The notes beneath the pieces are model-generated. The model ran no database searches. It was not told the origin of the DNA and saw nothing but the letters and a program-made list of their open reading frames with translations. Positions 20,631-33,039 of a stretch of 64,000 bases of DNA are shown one piece after another. This DNA comes from Motacilla alba alba. Its lineage: Eukaryota > Chordata > Aves > Passeriformes > Motacillidae. Numbering within the stretch: the first letter of the stretch is position 1; the number at the start of each line of letters is the position of its first letter. The DNA lies in contig NW_024037374.1 in the NCBI RefSeq assembly GCF_015832195.1, positions 4,627,331 through 4,691,330 on the forward strand. Reading direction: 5' to 3'. The position numbers and the translations under genes are program-made.

Positions 20631-23600
20631 TCAGCTCTCTGCAGAGCTCCAGCACCGCAGCCAGCCCAGCCCCGACAGACGAGGCCGTGTCCTCCATGCC
20701 CTGTGGAGCTGATCTTGCAGCCTCTGGAAGATGGAATATCGCTCACTCCGTAGTGCTCGGAGGACATACAATGTTTGAAGTGCCACGTCTGACACGACAC
20801 TGCTGATGTCCTCTGTCAGGTGTTCAAGGGCTGAAAGAGAGAGGAACAGAGCCATGGTCAGATTCCAGATCCGCGGGGACCTGAGGAGAGTCCCCTGCCA
20901 GGGGTATCCCAGTTCGCTCTAGCCATGGCCAGGAGGGAGCAGGGACCAACGGGATCAGCCTGAAGCTGCTGGCCACGAATGCCCCACACGGCTCTGAAAC
21001 CTCAGTGTGCTCTGTCCACGCCACCCCTTGTCCACACAGGGAGCAGAACCCTCCGCAGCCAGGACAGGACTTGCAGCTCCCCTGCCAGCCCCCGCTGCCA
21101 GCCCGCTGCCCTCACTCACCGTTGCAGATGAGCTGGAGCTCTTCCCGCTGCCCCCTCAGGTGCTGCCCGGCCATCCCTGGGAACACAGAGCCTGTCACGG
21201 CGCCGGCGGCACAGCTCCCTGCCCGCGGCGCTGCCAGCGCTGTGGCCGCACGCCCTGCTGGCCCAGAAGGGCTCAGCCCGGGCCTTTGCCGCCCGCTCCT
21301 GCCCCAGGGCACGGCTGCAAGAGGGCGGCAGCAGCGCCCAGCCCAGGCGGGGCTCCATGGCCCAGGGCCCGGACGGCGCTGGCGGGGCAGCAGCCGGGGC
21401 TGGGGCCGAGCTGCGGCAGGGTGGGGAGGGAGCCCGGGCTCGTGGCTCACCCATGAACCTGATGGCCGCCGCTCGCAGGGACTCCTGTGGGTTCCGCAGG
21501 TAGGGCACGGCCCGGCGCAGGTGCTCGGGCCGCTCGGCTCCTGTCCTCTTCCAGCTGGAGAGAGCAGCAGGAGGGCAGGCTTGGCGCGGGCTCAGCCCCT
21601 GGGCCAGGCGCTCCATGCGCCCAGCCCCGGCCTCCCCTGCCCGCAGGGCCCTGAGGCGCGGCCAGCAGCCGCTGGCGCCGGGCTCCGGAGGGGGCAGAGG
21701 GCCGGCTGCTGCCCGGGGAGCCGCGGTGCCGGTCTGCCCCGCAGCCCTGCGGGGCCGGGTCTCCATCAGCCCCCGCCTCGGGCCCACAGGAGCCTGGAGA
21801 AGAGCCCGCGTGGCCCCTGGGTGCAGCCGCGGGCAGGGGCGCAGCTGCCAGCCCCACACACTGAGGGCCTTCTCCAGGCTGAGGCTGGGACTTCCAGGCT
21901 GTCCTTACCAGGCACTCGGTGAACTTCCACAGCTCCTTGTTCTTCACCAGTCTTTCGAGATCCCTCCTCTTCAGGAACTCGGCCACAGAAAGCAGAGTTT
22001 CCTGAGAAGCCTGGAGAGCAGCAGAGACGTGGAGATGGCCCCACAGCCCAGGGCGCAGGACCTGCGTCCCTGGGCCAAGGCCTGGAGGAGGCTGCAGCCC
22101 AGCAGGCACCAGGGCATGAGGCAGCCAAGACCCCTGCCAGGGGGACAGCAGCAGCCCATGAGTCCTCACCTGTGCCACACGCGGATTCTCATCATGGCAG
22201 TGGAAGAAGAGTGGCAGCAGGCTCTGGCACAGGGGTGTCTTCAGGGCCTTTTCCTTTTCCAGTGGAAGAGTCACTAATGTTTGGAAGAGCAGTATGGAGA
22301 GCAGCTGCACCTGGCTATTGTCCTGTATGAAAGGAAGAGAAAAAGACCTCAGTATCAGCTGCAGGGGCTCAGCATGGCGCAGGCCTGCAAATGCACAGGG
22401 CACAAAGTATCCGGGCAGCAGCCAGTGGCCGTGCCTGGGGGCAGCGAGCCTTACATGATCAAAGAGTGGCAGGAGTGCCTCAACCAGCTGCAGTGCAATG
22501 GGGCCAGGCATCAGCATGTCATTGTCCAAGATGATAAAGCTGAGTAGCATGACTGTCATGCTAACTATCTCTCCATCTGTGTCCCACAGGAGCCGCACAA
22601 GACTTTCAGTCAGACTCCACATTTTTTCAGTCTGTGCAGAACACAAGTTTGTGAAATGCCATCCTGCTGCCACAGGGTCCAGAGGCCAAAGGCCTGTTCC
22701 GAAGCACTCGGGCTGAACCCGGGAGGCAGGAGAGCTGGGAGCAGCTGCCCCAGCGCCCAAAGCCCAGCCAAGCCCAAGCGACTGCATTCCCCAGCTTAGC
22801 CTCAGCCACTGCCCCCTTCTCACCATCGAGGGCTCGTCAATGAGCTCGAGAAGGGCCCTGAGTGCCAGGCGATGCCTATCCCTGCACTCGCTCTGCAGCT
22901 GCCTTGACAAGATTTGCAGGAGTCTGTTAGCACCACGTTCACTCAAGTCCAGGCACTTGAGGACCTGAAAGGCACAAGGCAGTGACAGGGGACCCGGCCA
23001 GCAGGAGCCCGGAACCGCACAGGGCCGGGCCCAGGCAGCAGCACAGGGCACGGGCACCGTCCCAGGCAGCTGCGGCTACCAGAGGGCAGAGAGCTGGGAG
23101 GCAGCTCAGTGAGGCAGCGCTGGCCATCAGGCTCACCTCCACAAGGAACGCCAGGGCGGGCAGCTCCCAGCGTGGCTCCTGTGTGCTGAGCAGCTGGAGA
23201 ACGTAGGGTGCGATCCGGGAACACAAGGGGATGGAGACACAGGACATCTCCCTGGCAGGAGAAAAAGTAACCGAGGCTGTGGGCCAGGGGGACAAACCTC
23301 TGCGAGGACTGACTCACAGAGGTCTGGTCTTTCCCCACCATCCTGCAAGGGGCCCTGGGCTATTTGGGATGCAGCTCCTTGTGGGCACCCTCCTCTCCCA
23401 GCCTTTTCCAGCCTGCTTGGTCGTCCCTCAGTGACAAGGCCCTCTGGCCCACGACCATAGGGACTATGTGGGGCACCCTGGGCACAGAGCACAAATGTCA
23501 TAAGCAGCAGGGAGAAGGGGGTCTCACCTGGCCAGCAGACCCACGGCATAGTGGTGGGTGTCAGCACACAGCAGCGTGTCCCAGCCACACTTGCGTTCCA

Positions 23601-25793
23601 TTGCCACCACGACATCCTCATGTTGCATTTGGCATAGCAGGGACTTCAGGATCTGCACTGCAAACCTGCATGCAGAGCAAAGCCCAGGTCTTGCTGGGAG
23701 CACTGGCTCCTGCCCAGGGACGTTGCAGGGACAGGAGGATTTGGATGGAGCACCTGTTGGGACTGGTGGCAAATCCGTATTGCTCTTGGCATCCCTTCCA
23801 GAAGGTATCCACCTCCTCTGGTGTATCCAGAGTGCTGAAGAACACTTGGAAGAGCAGATGCACAAATAGGCGAGGGAAATACACCGTCACCATATGCGGG
23901 ACACAGGGCACCTGGAGGATGTTCCACATCACCACAGTTGCCTGCAAAGGACAAAGCCCCCCGAAACAGCGCTCAGTGCTGAGGTTTCCATGTGGCAGGG
24001 CCTGAGCATGGGAGGAAGAGGCCCAGAGAGTACAGGGGGAGCGCCAGGCCTTGTGCCCTTGAAGCTGCCCCTAGGCCAGGTTTCAGCGCAGTGCCTGAGG
24101 CATGGAGATGCAGTGGGGCAAGGAGGATGGAAAACTGCTGGAGAGGGGACCTTGGGGCCAGCAAAGGCCAGTTGCAGAAACTCACAGCCAGGACAAAGAC
24201 ACCCGTTTTGACCCCATCGGAGGTGCACATGCTGTGCTTGGGCCAGCTCCCCAGCACATCCAGGAGTATCAACAGCGCAGCTTCCGCAGTCCTGGGCGAG
24301 CACATGATGCTGTTCCACATGGTCAAAGCAGCTCTGTGGGGTTAGAGCTCTGTCTCAGGGGGGTCTCAGACACAGCACCGTGGCCTGGGCAGCAGTGGGG
24401 ACCTGAGCTGGCTGGGCAGAGTGCCTCTGCCCACTGCCACTTGCCAGCAGCACCCAGGCAGCCCAGCCCTGTGGGGAGAGGCCCCTGAGGGGCAGCGAGG
24501 CAGCATGGCAGCAGGCTCGGGGGCTGACGTGCCAGCGCTGGCAAGGGGAGCAGCCAGAGGGCCCTGGAACTCTCTGTTGGTCAGACACCTGGGACAGGCT
24601 GCACAGGCTGATGGGCTGGGGAGCCCTGAGCCCTCTGGGCAGCTGGGCCCCATACCTGTCACAGGATGGGGCCACACGCAGGAGTGTCATGACTACGTCA
24701 GCGGGCTGGGCTTCGGTGAGATTCAGCAGGGTCCTGTTCAGCCTGTGCTCAGCAAACCGATTGGCCGTGAGCCACTGGTGGATGTACCTGACCATGGCGG
24801 GCACCTGGAGAAGGCACGGGGAGACTTGGAAAGCTGCCAGAGGGAGGAATGTCCCCAGAACTACCCCAGAGAAGTGCTTCCCTTCCCACCACACTGCCAT
24901 GGCCTCAAAGGCTTCCAGTGACCAGCGGGCGGGGCTTGGGAGGCCAAGCAATTCCTGGGAGGATCAAACCCTGGCCACAGGCTGCTTACTTGCTTTGGAT
25001 TAGAAAAGCCCTCCTCTACGAGCATGTCCAGCAGGGCAGCACTGGTCTTGGTTTTGAAGATGTGCGAGTATGCTCTGAGGCAGTGCCCATGGGGCTGGTC
25101 TCCTCCTCCCGAATTCTCTTGATGAATTTGCAAACTAGCTGTAGGAGAAGGGCAAGAAGCCAGGGATGTTCCACGGAATGCTCCAAGCGCGGTGACAGCA
25201 GGCCCAGCCCAGGTGGGGATGCCTGCAGGTACCTGCGATGTTCTGCGGAAGAGGCCACGGGCGGGCTCCTGCTCTTGTGTCTGCTCCACAGCTGCATCTG
25301 GCAAAGAGCGAGCACAGCCAGAGCTGAGGGGCTGCGGGAGCGGCCGGAGAACACAGCCCAGCCCTGCGCTCCCCAGGCAGGGATAGCCCCGGGATTCCCC
25401 AGGGGATTGAGCATGGCCCCTGCAGGGTGTCTGCCCGTCCCCTGTTCCGTCCTGTCCATGGGCATGACCCAGGGGATGGGATGGGATGGGATGGGATGGG
25501 ATGGGATGGGATGGGATGGGATGGGATGGGATGCGATGCGATGCGATGGGATGCAATGCGATGGGATGCAATGCGATGGGATGCAATGCGATGGGATGCA
25601 ATGCGATGCGATGCAGTGGTGTCAAGCTGGCTGCAGGTACCAACCCTGTGGCCCAGCTCTGCCACTCACCCTCCTGCAGTGGCTTGAACGGCACCACCTC
25701 TTCAGTCTCCTGTGCTGAGGCAGGTCCAGGGCCTTCTTTCTCTTCTTCCCCCCAGGCCAGCTTGGGCACTCTTGGGGGTCTCTGCTCCATATC
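20631..25793 (-). pseudogene. MROH7-like: MROH7-like copy in the right arm, two frameshifts
   Basis: Every exon of the left copy from 8150 on has a mirror-image counterpart here (coordinate sum about 33944), with the same GT-AG sites and the stop at 20631-20633. Two exons are out of frame. The exon encoding KRIREEETSPMGT lacks one base near 25081 (ACTGGCCTC in the left copy reads ACTGCCTC here). The exon encoding LEEDKSRAAEHL has one extra base near 21528 (GCGGCCGAGC reads GCGGCCCGAGC). A 3-bp difference in LPLGKGKKAL keeps frame. Exon 1 lies in or beyond the gap. Either this copy is decaying or its consensus is weaker. Confidence 0.8.
25475..25617 (-). repeat. Mirror of the interspersed pentanucleotide array
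   Basis: GGGATG/GCGATG/GCAATG units matching 8328-8467. Confidence 0.9.
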
Positions 25794-25832
25794 TTCTCCA
25801 TCTCTGTTCCATTCTGTCCATAGGAACATCCC

Positions 25833-25979
25833 CAGGAGATGGGATGGGATGGGATGGGATGGGATGGGATGGGATAGGATAGGATAGGATAGGATAGGAT
25901 AGGATAGGATAGGATAGGATAGGATAGGATAGGATAGGATAGGATAGGATAGGATAGGATAGGATAGGATAGGATAGGA
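25833..25979 (-). repeat. Pentanucleotide array running into the gap
   Basis: GGGAT units followed by GGATA units that continue uninterrupted to the first N. Probably the reason assembly stopped. Confidence 0.9.
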
Positions 25980-26979
25980 NNNNNNNNNNNNNNNNNNNNN
26001 NNNNNNNNNNNNNNNNNNNNNNNNNNNNNNNNNNNNNNNNNNNNNNNNNNNNNNNNNNNNNNNNNNNNNNNNNNNNNNNNNNNNNNNNNNNNNNNNNNNN
26101 NNNNNNNNNNNNNNNNNNNNNNNNNNNNNNNNNNNNNNNNNNNNNNNNNNNNNNNNNNNNNNNNNNNNNNNNNNNNNNNNNNNNNNNNNNNNNNNNNNNN
26201 NNNNNNNNNNNNNNNNNNNNNNNNNNNNNNNNNNNNNNNNNNNNNNNNNNNNNNNNNNNNNNNNNNNNNNNNNNNNNNNNNNNNNNNNNNNNNNNNNNNN
26301 NNNNNNNNNNNNNNNNNNNNNNNNNNNNNNNNNNNNNNNNNNNNNNNNNNNNNNNNNNNNNNNNNNNNNNNNNNNNNNNNNNNNNNNNNNNNNNNNNNNN
26401 NNNNNNNNNNNNNNNNNNNNNNNNNNNNNNNNNNNNNNNNNNNNNNNNNNNNNNNNNNNNNNNNNNNNNNNNNNNNNNNNNNNNNNNNNNNNNNNNNNNN
26501 NNNNNNNNNNNNNNNNNNNNNNNNNNNNNNNNNNNNNNNNNNNNNNNNNNNNNNNNNNNNNNNNNNNNNNNNNNNNNNNNNNNNNNNNNNNNNNNNNNNN
26601 NNNNNNNNNNNNNNNNNNNNNNNNNNNNNNNNNNNNNNNNNNNNNNNNNNNNNNNNNNNNNNNNNNNNNNNNNNNNNNNNNNNNNNNNNNNNNNNNNNNN
26701 NNNNNNNNNNNNNNNNNNNNNNNNNNNNNNNNNNNNNNNNNNNNNNNNNNNNNNNNNNNNNNNNNNNNNNNNNNNNNNNNNNNNNNNNNNNNNNNNNNNN
26801 NNNNNNNNNNNNNNNNNNNNNNNNNNNNNNNNNNNNNNNNNNNNNNNNNNNNNNNNNNNNNNNNNNNNNNNNNNNNNNNNNNNNNNNNNNNNNNNNNNNN
26901 NNNNNNNNNNNNNNNNNNNNNNNNNNNNNNNNNNNNNNNNNNNNNNNNNNNNNNNNNNNNNNNNNNNNNNNNNNNNNNN
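25980..26979. other. Assembly gap (1000 N)
   Basis: Exactly 1000 N, a conventional placeholder. True length and content are unknown. Long translations across it are artefacts. Confidence 0.99.
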
Positions 26980-27460
26980 GAGTCCATTCTGACACTCTGA
27001 GGCCCTGTTGGGCCAAAGGGCAGTTGTGGCACTGTGTGGCACCATGGAACCATGGAGACCATTGCGACACTACAGGGCCCCATTGAACTAAAGATTCATG
27101 GAACAATGTGAGACTTACGGAACCAAAGGTCCATTGTGACATTGCAGGGCCTCATGGAATACTGGAGACCACTGTGACACTTCAAGGCCCCATTGCACCA
27201 AGGGGCTCTGCAGGACTTTGTGGAACCAAGGAGACCACTGTGACACCGCAAGGCCTCATGAGGAGCAGGGGATTATTGTCACACTATGGAGCTCCATGGA
27301 AACAAGGGGCCAGTGTGACACAGCGGGGCCTCATGGAAACCAGGATCCAATATGCAACCACCATTGTGACCCTGCAGGGCCTCATGGATCCAAGGGAACA
27401 GGTAACAGGTCTGGTTGGCTTGTCCTGACTGGCTCAACTGACCTCAGCATGTTGAAGGTC
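26980..27460 (-). repeat. ~43-bp satellite block (minus orientation)
   Basis: Repeated units of the type CATTGTGACACTGCAGGGCC, then TCATGGAACCAAGGAGACCA. The same family occurs in plus orientation at 54835-56915. Confidence 0.75.
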
Positions 27461-27548
27461 TGTTCTGATGTGCCCCTGAAACACTGGGCTCAGTGCTGTC
27501 CTTTCTATGGAACAGAACCACCCCTCCTGCCCAGGCCAGGCACCCCTT

Positions 27549-27750
27549 GTGGGAAAACAGGACTCCCAGACAACTAACCAATCTGATTAGCAGAAGCCGT
27601 TTATTGTTTACCTTATGACTTATTTATACATTCTAACCCTTCTGCACACACTGATCACGCTCTTCTTCATTGGTGCCTCTGTCTTGTCCATGCCTTCTGC
27701 ACACAATTCTCAGAGTATGTGATTGGTTACAGTCCAGGCGGTTCTCAGCC
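27549..27750 (-). mobile_element. Short alpharetrovirus-like 3' LTR
   Basis: On the minus strand a TATAAATA box (27627-27638 region) is followed about 35 bp on by AATAAACGGC (near 27600), then a short U5 ending near CCCACA (27549). It lies just downstream of the env remnant. The upstream limit is approximate. Confidence 0.55.
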
Positions 27751-27755
27751 TGCTG

Positions 27756-29640
27756 TTATCTGGTTCTTGTGGTCTTGGTATTCTGTTTCTCAGCCTCTTC
27801 CTTCTCAATTGTGCACAGTTTATATCTTAGTAACCTTGATGAATTCCAGAGGGCTCTGATAAGAATAACTACAAGCAGTATGGCTGGTGCACAGAGTGGC
27901 CTAAGTTGTTCAGATACATTGCTACAATTCCCCCTTCTTCTTCTTGCACCAGCCAAACCCTTTTCATTGTATTTTCTACCAAGTGGGTCACCAATTTCAT
28001 TAGGCATGGAATAATACAAAGCAATATAATAATGACTACTAATAATAACAAAGCTCCCTTTAAGATCTTTCAACCATCCAGTTATTCCCCATCCCTCAAA
28101 CCATTCATCAAAGCCCAAATCATTCACAGTCAATTTCTTCATGTTGTCTTGTAGTTGTTTGAGTTTCCTGTGAATGCATGCAGAAAGGTCAGAGAGGTTC
28201 ATATAACACATTCCTTCATAATCCTCACACCTGTGCCTATGTGCTAACAGCAACAAATCTATAGCAGCTCTGTTTTGCAGTGTGCCATGTCTAATACAGT
28301 CCAATGCAGTGTGCCATGTCTGCATCAGTGAGCATCTGATTTAAAATAGCTGAACTTGTGTTCAGTTGTTTTGACTGTCCAGCATCCCAACTTATTAAGC
28401 ATAGCCAAAGCTTGAGCAGCAGCAACACCTGGAGTAAGGAATGATGCTGTTATTTGTGCTGGAGCGCCCCAAATTCTACATGATTGTCACAATCAGGTCT
28501 TAAGCTTGTGATTGCTCTTTTAGATTTCTTGCTATGTCCTGCTCTCCAAACAGTCTGATTCAGCATTTCGCACATGCTAGGGTCAAACATGGTTAACTTT
28601 CCTAAACAACAGGGACCACCAAATGGATTGCTCGGAATTGCAGGCCATGCCCTATCCCCACAGATTAAAAGGACACCTGGTGGAAGCTTTCTTACACTTG
28701 CATTTTCATCAGCACTTCCACAATAAGTCCAATTGTGGCAATATTTGGTCACATTCCTATACTGTGGAGAATTGGGATTAAGGATGACACTATTATTTTT
28801 GGGTCATGGGACTAGGCCATGGATCATAGCAGTTGATTTTGGGTTAGAAAAAAGCAATAATTCCCAGGTACCAATCCTAGCAAGTCTAGTTCTTGGGGCT
28901 CTAATACGCTTGCATTCAGTGATTGTGTTATCATACCTGCTTGGAAGCCCTCGCCGTTTGGCCTAATTCCCAACCTTTTGCATATGTCCAATTTTGTACC
29001 ACCTCTGGTTGTGTTACACCAGCGATTCTCCACACTTGATCTATTTCCTCCCACATATGGCTTTCCTCTGGCTCCTACCTATTTTGCAAAACCAGTAAAA
29101 TTACTTATTGGGATACCAATTAATCATGTACAGAAGGGATCTCCTGGCATGGCTAAAGATAAACAAAAGGAGCCCACCCCAGTAGCACTGGCCCAAGTAA
29201 GCCACATATTCCATCAATGCCATCCCAGCGGGTTAATTTCTTCTGCACTACGGATGGTGCCACATATCACAAGTAACAGAGGGAGACTCCCAAAAACCTG
29301 CACATCTAATTTAAGACAATTCTTCATCATTATCATCAGCAAAAACCCCTTCCTCTATGAGATCAAGGATAAAACCTAAACTGACCATGCCTCTTGCTCT
29401 TTGCGCTCTTCTCCTATTCTGTCTTCTCTGTTTCTTCTCTTCCCACCTCCGCTTTGTTTGTTCCCACTGCTCAGGTCTAACTCCCCAAGTCCTAGGGATA
29501 AATATTCCTTTCCCACATTCAATAGCCTTGATCTCATTCTCTCTTTTTTCTTGAGCTTCCAGAGTTTGTTATCATACCACTGAATAGCCTGCCTCAATTG
29601 CTCCTGAGAGTCAAACAAGCTCAGCGCTTCTTGACCACGT
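27756..29640 (-). pseudogene. env: Decayed retroviral envelope gene (SU and TM)
   Basis: Fragments on the minus strand in order: an N-terminal piece (29376-29618), surface-subunit pieces with N-glycosylation sites (28824-29054; 28450-28752, e.g. KYCHNWTYCG), a basic cleavage site KKSKR near 28520, then the transmembrane subunit (27756-28325). The last includes an immunosuppressive-domain-like LQNRAAIDLLLLAH and a hydrophobic membrane anchor (APAILLVVILIRAL). The cysteine motif reads CEDYEGMCY, so the third Cys of a CX6CC motif is absent. There are frameshifts and stops between pieces, one near 28330. Envelope proteins mediate receptor binding and fusion; this copy cannot make one. Confidence 0.75.
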
Positions 29641-29831
29641 GTGTGTCAACTCAAAGAGGGAAACCAAAGGAGTTCCACCAAAATGAAAGCAGCCTCAGCC
29701 TCCCATGACCAAGCTACCAGGTATGATCTGTCAGATCCCCTTGAAGGAACCTCTACCATGTATGCCCAGGAAAGAAATAATAACCAGTGTTAGAGAACCC
29801 TGCTTCTAGTTAGGAAGAGGCACAGGAAAAC

Positions 29832-32800
29832 CAGATCTTCTGGATGGTGTGGATCCTATGGCTTGGCCCATCAGAGCCACAAAAATATGACACCTTAGTT
29901 GATACTGGAGTACAGTGTACCCCAATTCCATCAGGACATGTGGGGGCAGAACCTGTTTCCATTGCCAGGGTGACGGAGGGATGGCAGCAATTGACCCTGT
30001 TGGGAGCCGAGGTGAGCCTGACTGGGAAGGAGTGGCAGAAACATCTTATTGTGACTGGCCCAGAGGCCCCGTGTAGTCTGGGCATCGACTTCCTCCGTAA
30101 CGGGTGTTACAAAGACCCAAAGGGACTCAGGTGGGCTTTTGGAACAGCTGCTGTCGAGGCAGAGGACATTAAGCAATTAAGCACCTTGCCTGGACTGTCA
30201 GAAAACCCACCTGCAGTAGGACTTTTGAAGGTAGAAGACCAATGAGTGCCAATTGCCACCTTGATGGTGCACCGCCAGCAGTACTGGATGAATCGAGATG
30301 CCGTGATCCCCATCCACAAAATGATCCGTGAGCTGGAGAGCCAAGGGGTGGTCAGCAAAACCCACTCACCCTTCAACAGCCTGTGCACAAATCTGGCAGA
30401 AAATGGAGACTGACTGTGGACTATTGTGCCTTGAATGAAGTGACTCCGTTGCTGAGCGCTGCTGTGCTGGACATGCTGGAACTCCAGTACGAGATGGAGT
30501 CCAAGGCAGCAAAGTGGTACACCACTAATGACATTGCTAACGAGTTTTTCTCCATTCCTCTGGCAGCAGAATGCAGGCCTCAGTTTGCTTTCACCTGGAG
30601 GGGTGTGCAGTACACTTGGAACCAACTGCGCCAGGGGTGGAAACACAGCCCCACCACCATGGAATGATCCAGGCTGCACTGCAAAAGGGTGAAGCTCCAG
30701 AACACCTGCACACAATCGATGACATCATTGTGTGGGGAACACGGCAATGGAAGTATTTGAGAAAGAAGAGAGGATCATCCAGATTCTGCTGGAAGCTGGC
30801 TTCGCCATCAAGAAGAGCAAAGTTGAGGGACCTGCCCGAGATATCCAGTTCCTGGAAGTAGAAGCAAGATGAACGGCGTCAGATTTCAACTGAGGTCAAC
30901 AATAAGACCACCATGACGTCTCCATCGACCAGCGAGAAGGAAACACAAGCTCTCCTAGGTGCCATAGGCTTTTGGAGAATGCACATGCCTGAGTACAGCC
31001 AGATTTTGAGCCCTCTCTCCCTGGTCACCCACAAGATGAATGATTTCCACTGGGGCCCTGAGCAGCAACAAGCCTTTGCCCAGATCAGGCAGGAGATCGA
31101 TCATGCAGTAGCCCTTGGCCCAGTCGGAATGGAACCAGAGGTGAAGAATGTGCTCTACTCTGAAGCTGGGAACAATGAAGCTGGGAACAATGGCCTGTCC
31201 AGGAGCCTTTGGCAGAAAGTGCCTGGGGAGACTGGAGGCCAACCACTGGGACTCTGGAGCCGAAGTTACAGAGGGTCTGAAGCCAACTACACTGCCACAC
31301 AGAAGGAAATCTTGGCCGCCTGTGAAGGAGTTCAAGCTCCTTTGGATGTGACTGGCACAGAAACACAACTCCTCCTGGCACCCCGACTACCGGTGCTGGG
31401 GTGGATGTTTAAAGGAAAGGTTCCCTCTAGCCACCATGCCCCAACACAACGTGGAGCAAATGGATTGCCCTCACCACACAGCGTGCCCGTACTGGAAACC
31501 TGAAGTGCCCTGGGATATTGGAGATAATTACAAACTGGCCAGAAGGGGAGAACTTTGGTCTCACTCACAAAGAAGGGCAGGAAGCAGTGACACGGGCTCC
31601 ATTGTACAAACAACTACCAGCAGAAGAAACATAATATGCTCTTTTCTCTTACGGTTCCTGTCACATTGTAGGGATGAACCAGAAGTGGAAAGCAGCCGTG
31701 TGGAGCCCCACAAGACAGGTTGCACAAGCTACCGAAGGAGAAGGTGAATCAAGTCAACTTGCTGAACTCAAGGCTGTTCAGCTGGCCCTGGACATTGCTG
31801 AAAGAGAGGTGACGAAAGCTCTACCTCTGCACTGATTCCTGGATGGTAGTCAGTGCTCTGTGGGGTTGGCTGGAAAGGAGGAAAAAGGCCAACTGGCAGC
31901 GTAGGGGAAAATCAATCTGGGCTGCTGATGAGTGGAAAGACATTGCCGCTTGGGTACAGAAGCTACCTGTGAAAGTTCATCATGTAGCTGCCCATGTCCC
32001 TGAGAGTCAGGCTAATGAGGAACACCAAAACAATGAGCAGGTAGATCAGGCTGCAAAGATAGAGGTATCAAAGATAGACTTAGATTGGCACCATGAGGGG
32101 GAGTTGTTCCTAGCTCGATGGGCCCGTGATGCCTCAGATCATCAGGGCAGAGATGCCACCTCTAAGTAGGCACGAGACCGAGGGGTGGATCCAACCATGG
32201 ACAGTATTTCTCAGCTCATCCATGACTGTGAGACGTGTGCTGCCATCAAACAGGCCAAGTGGGTGATGCCCCTATGGTATGGTGGGCAGTGGCCCAAGTA
32301 CAAGTATGGGGAGGCCTGGCAGATTGGCTACATCCCACTGCCCCAGACAAGCCAAGGCAAGCGCGACGTGCTGACCATGGTGGAAGCCACCACGGGATGG
32401 CTGCAGACCGCCCCTGTGCCTCACGCCACTGCCCATGACACCATCCTGGGCCTGGAAAAACAAGTCCCGTGGAGGCATGGTAACCCTGAGAGGACTGAGT
32501 CTGACAATGGGACCCATTTCAAGAACAGCCTTATCAACACCTGGGTTGGAGAACATGGCATTGAGTGGGTGTACCATGTTCCTTATCGTGCACCCGTGGC
32601 TGGGAAAGCTGAATGGTGCAATAGCCTGCTTGAAACCACCCTGAAGGCACTGGGTGGGGGGACTTTCAAGAACTGGGAGAATTATTTAGCAAAGGCCACA
32701 TGGTTAGTGAACACCCGAGCTTCCATTAACCGAGCAGGCACTGCCCAATCTGAGCCCTTGCAAACAACAGATGGAGGCAAGGTTCCAGTGGTACATATGA

Positions 32801-32961
32801 GAGGTATGCTGGGAAAAACTGTTTGGGTTACTTCTGCCTCCAGCAAAGACAATCCTATCAGTGGGGTTGTCTTCCCTCAGGGATCAGATTGCACCTGGTG
32901 GGTGACGCAAAAGGATGGAGAGACCCGATGCACACCTCAGGGGGACCTTGTTCTTGGGTGA
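29832..32961 (+). pseudogene. pol: Decayed retroviral pol (protease, RT, RNase H, integrase)
   Basis: Domains in order: aspartic protease with LVDTGVQC (codon GAT at 29901); reverse transcriptase with NDIANEFFSIPL, a QGWKHSPT motif and TIDDIIVWG where YIDD is usual (30250-31370); RNase H (about 31640-32166, with TDSWM and NEQVDQAAK); integrase (32185-32961) with HDCETC zinc-binding Cys residues, SDNGTHF and GKAEW. The first catalytic Asp of the DDE triad is replaced: WQIGYI. Stops or frameshifts occur at about 30243, 30410, 30665, 30858, 31501, 31745 and 32167. It lies on the strand opposite to the adjacent env, so the two are not one collinear provirus. The domain order is retroviral; the ERV class is not settled. 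Confidence 0.85.
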
Positions 32962-33039
32962 ACTACCCATGACACTGTGCCTGTATCTGTATGTACATAT
33001 GTATATCATTTTTAAAGGTTTAAATGTTCTCTCTTTATC

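Larger units (their letters stand above)
20513..25979. repeat. Right arm of the ~5.5-kb inverted repeat
   Basis: Reverse complement of 7950-13433 with scattered substitutions and few indels. The arm is truncated by the assembly gap within the pentanucleotide array. Confidence 0.95.

Noticed and set aside
24861..27142. Very long minus-strand ORFs of 447-740 codons
   Set aside because: They pass through the 1000-N gap and pentanucleotide repeats, so they are artefacts.
27756..32961. Treating env and pol as one provirus
   Set aside because: They lie on opposite strands with separate boundaries.
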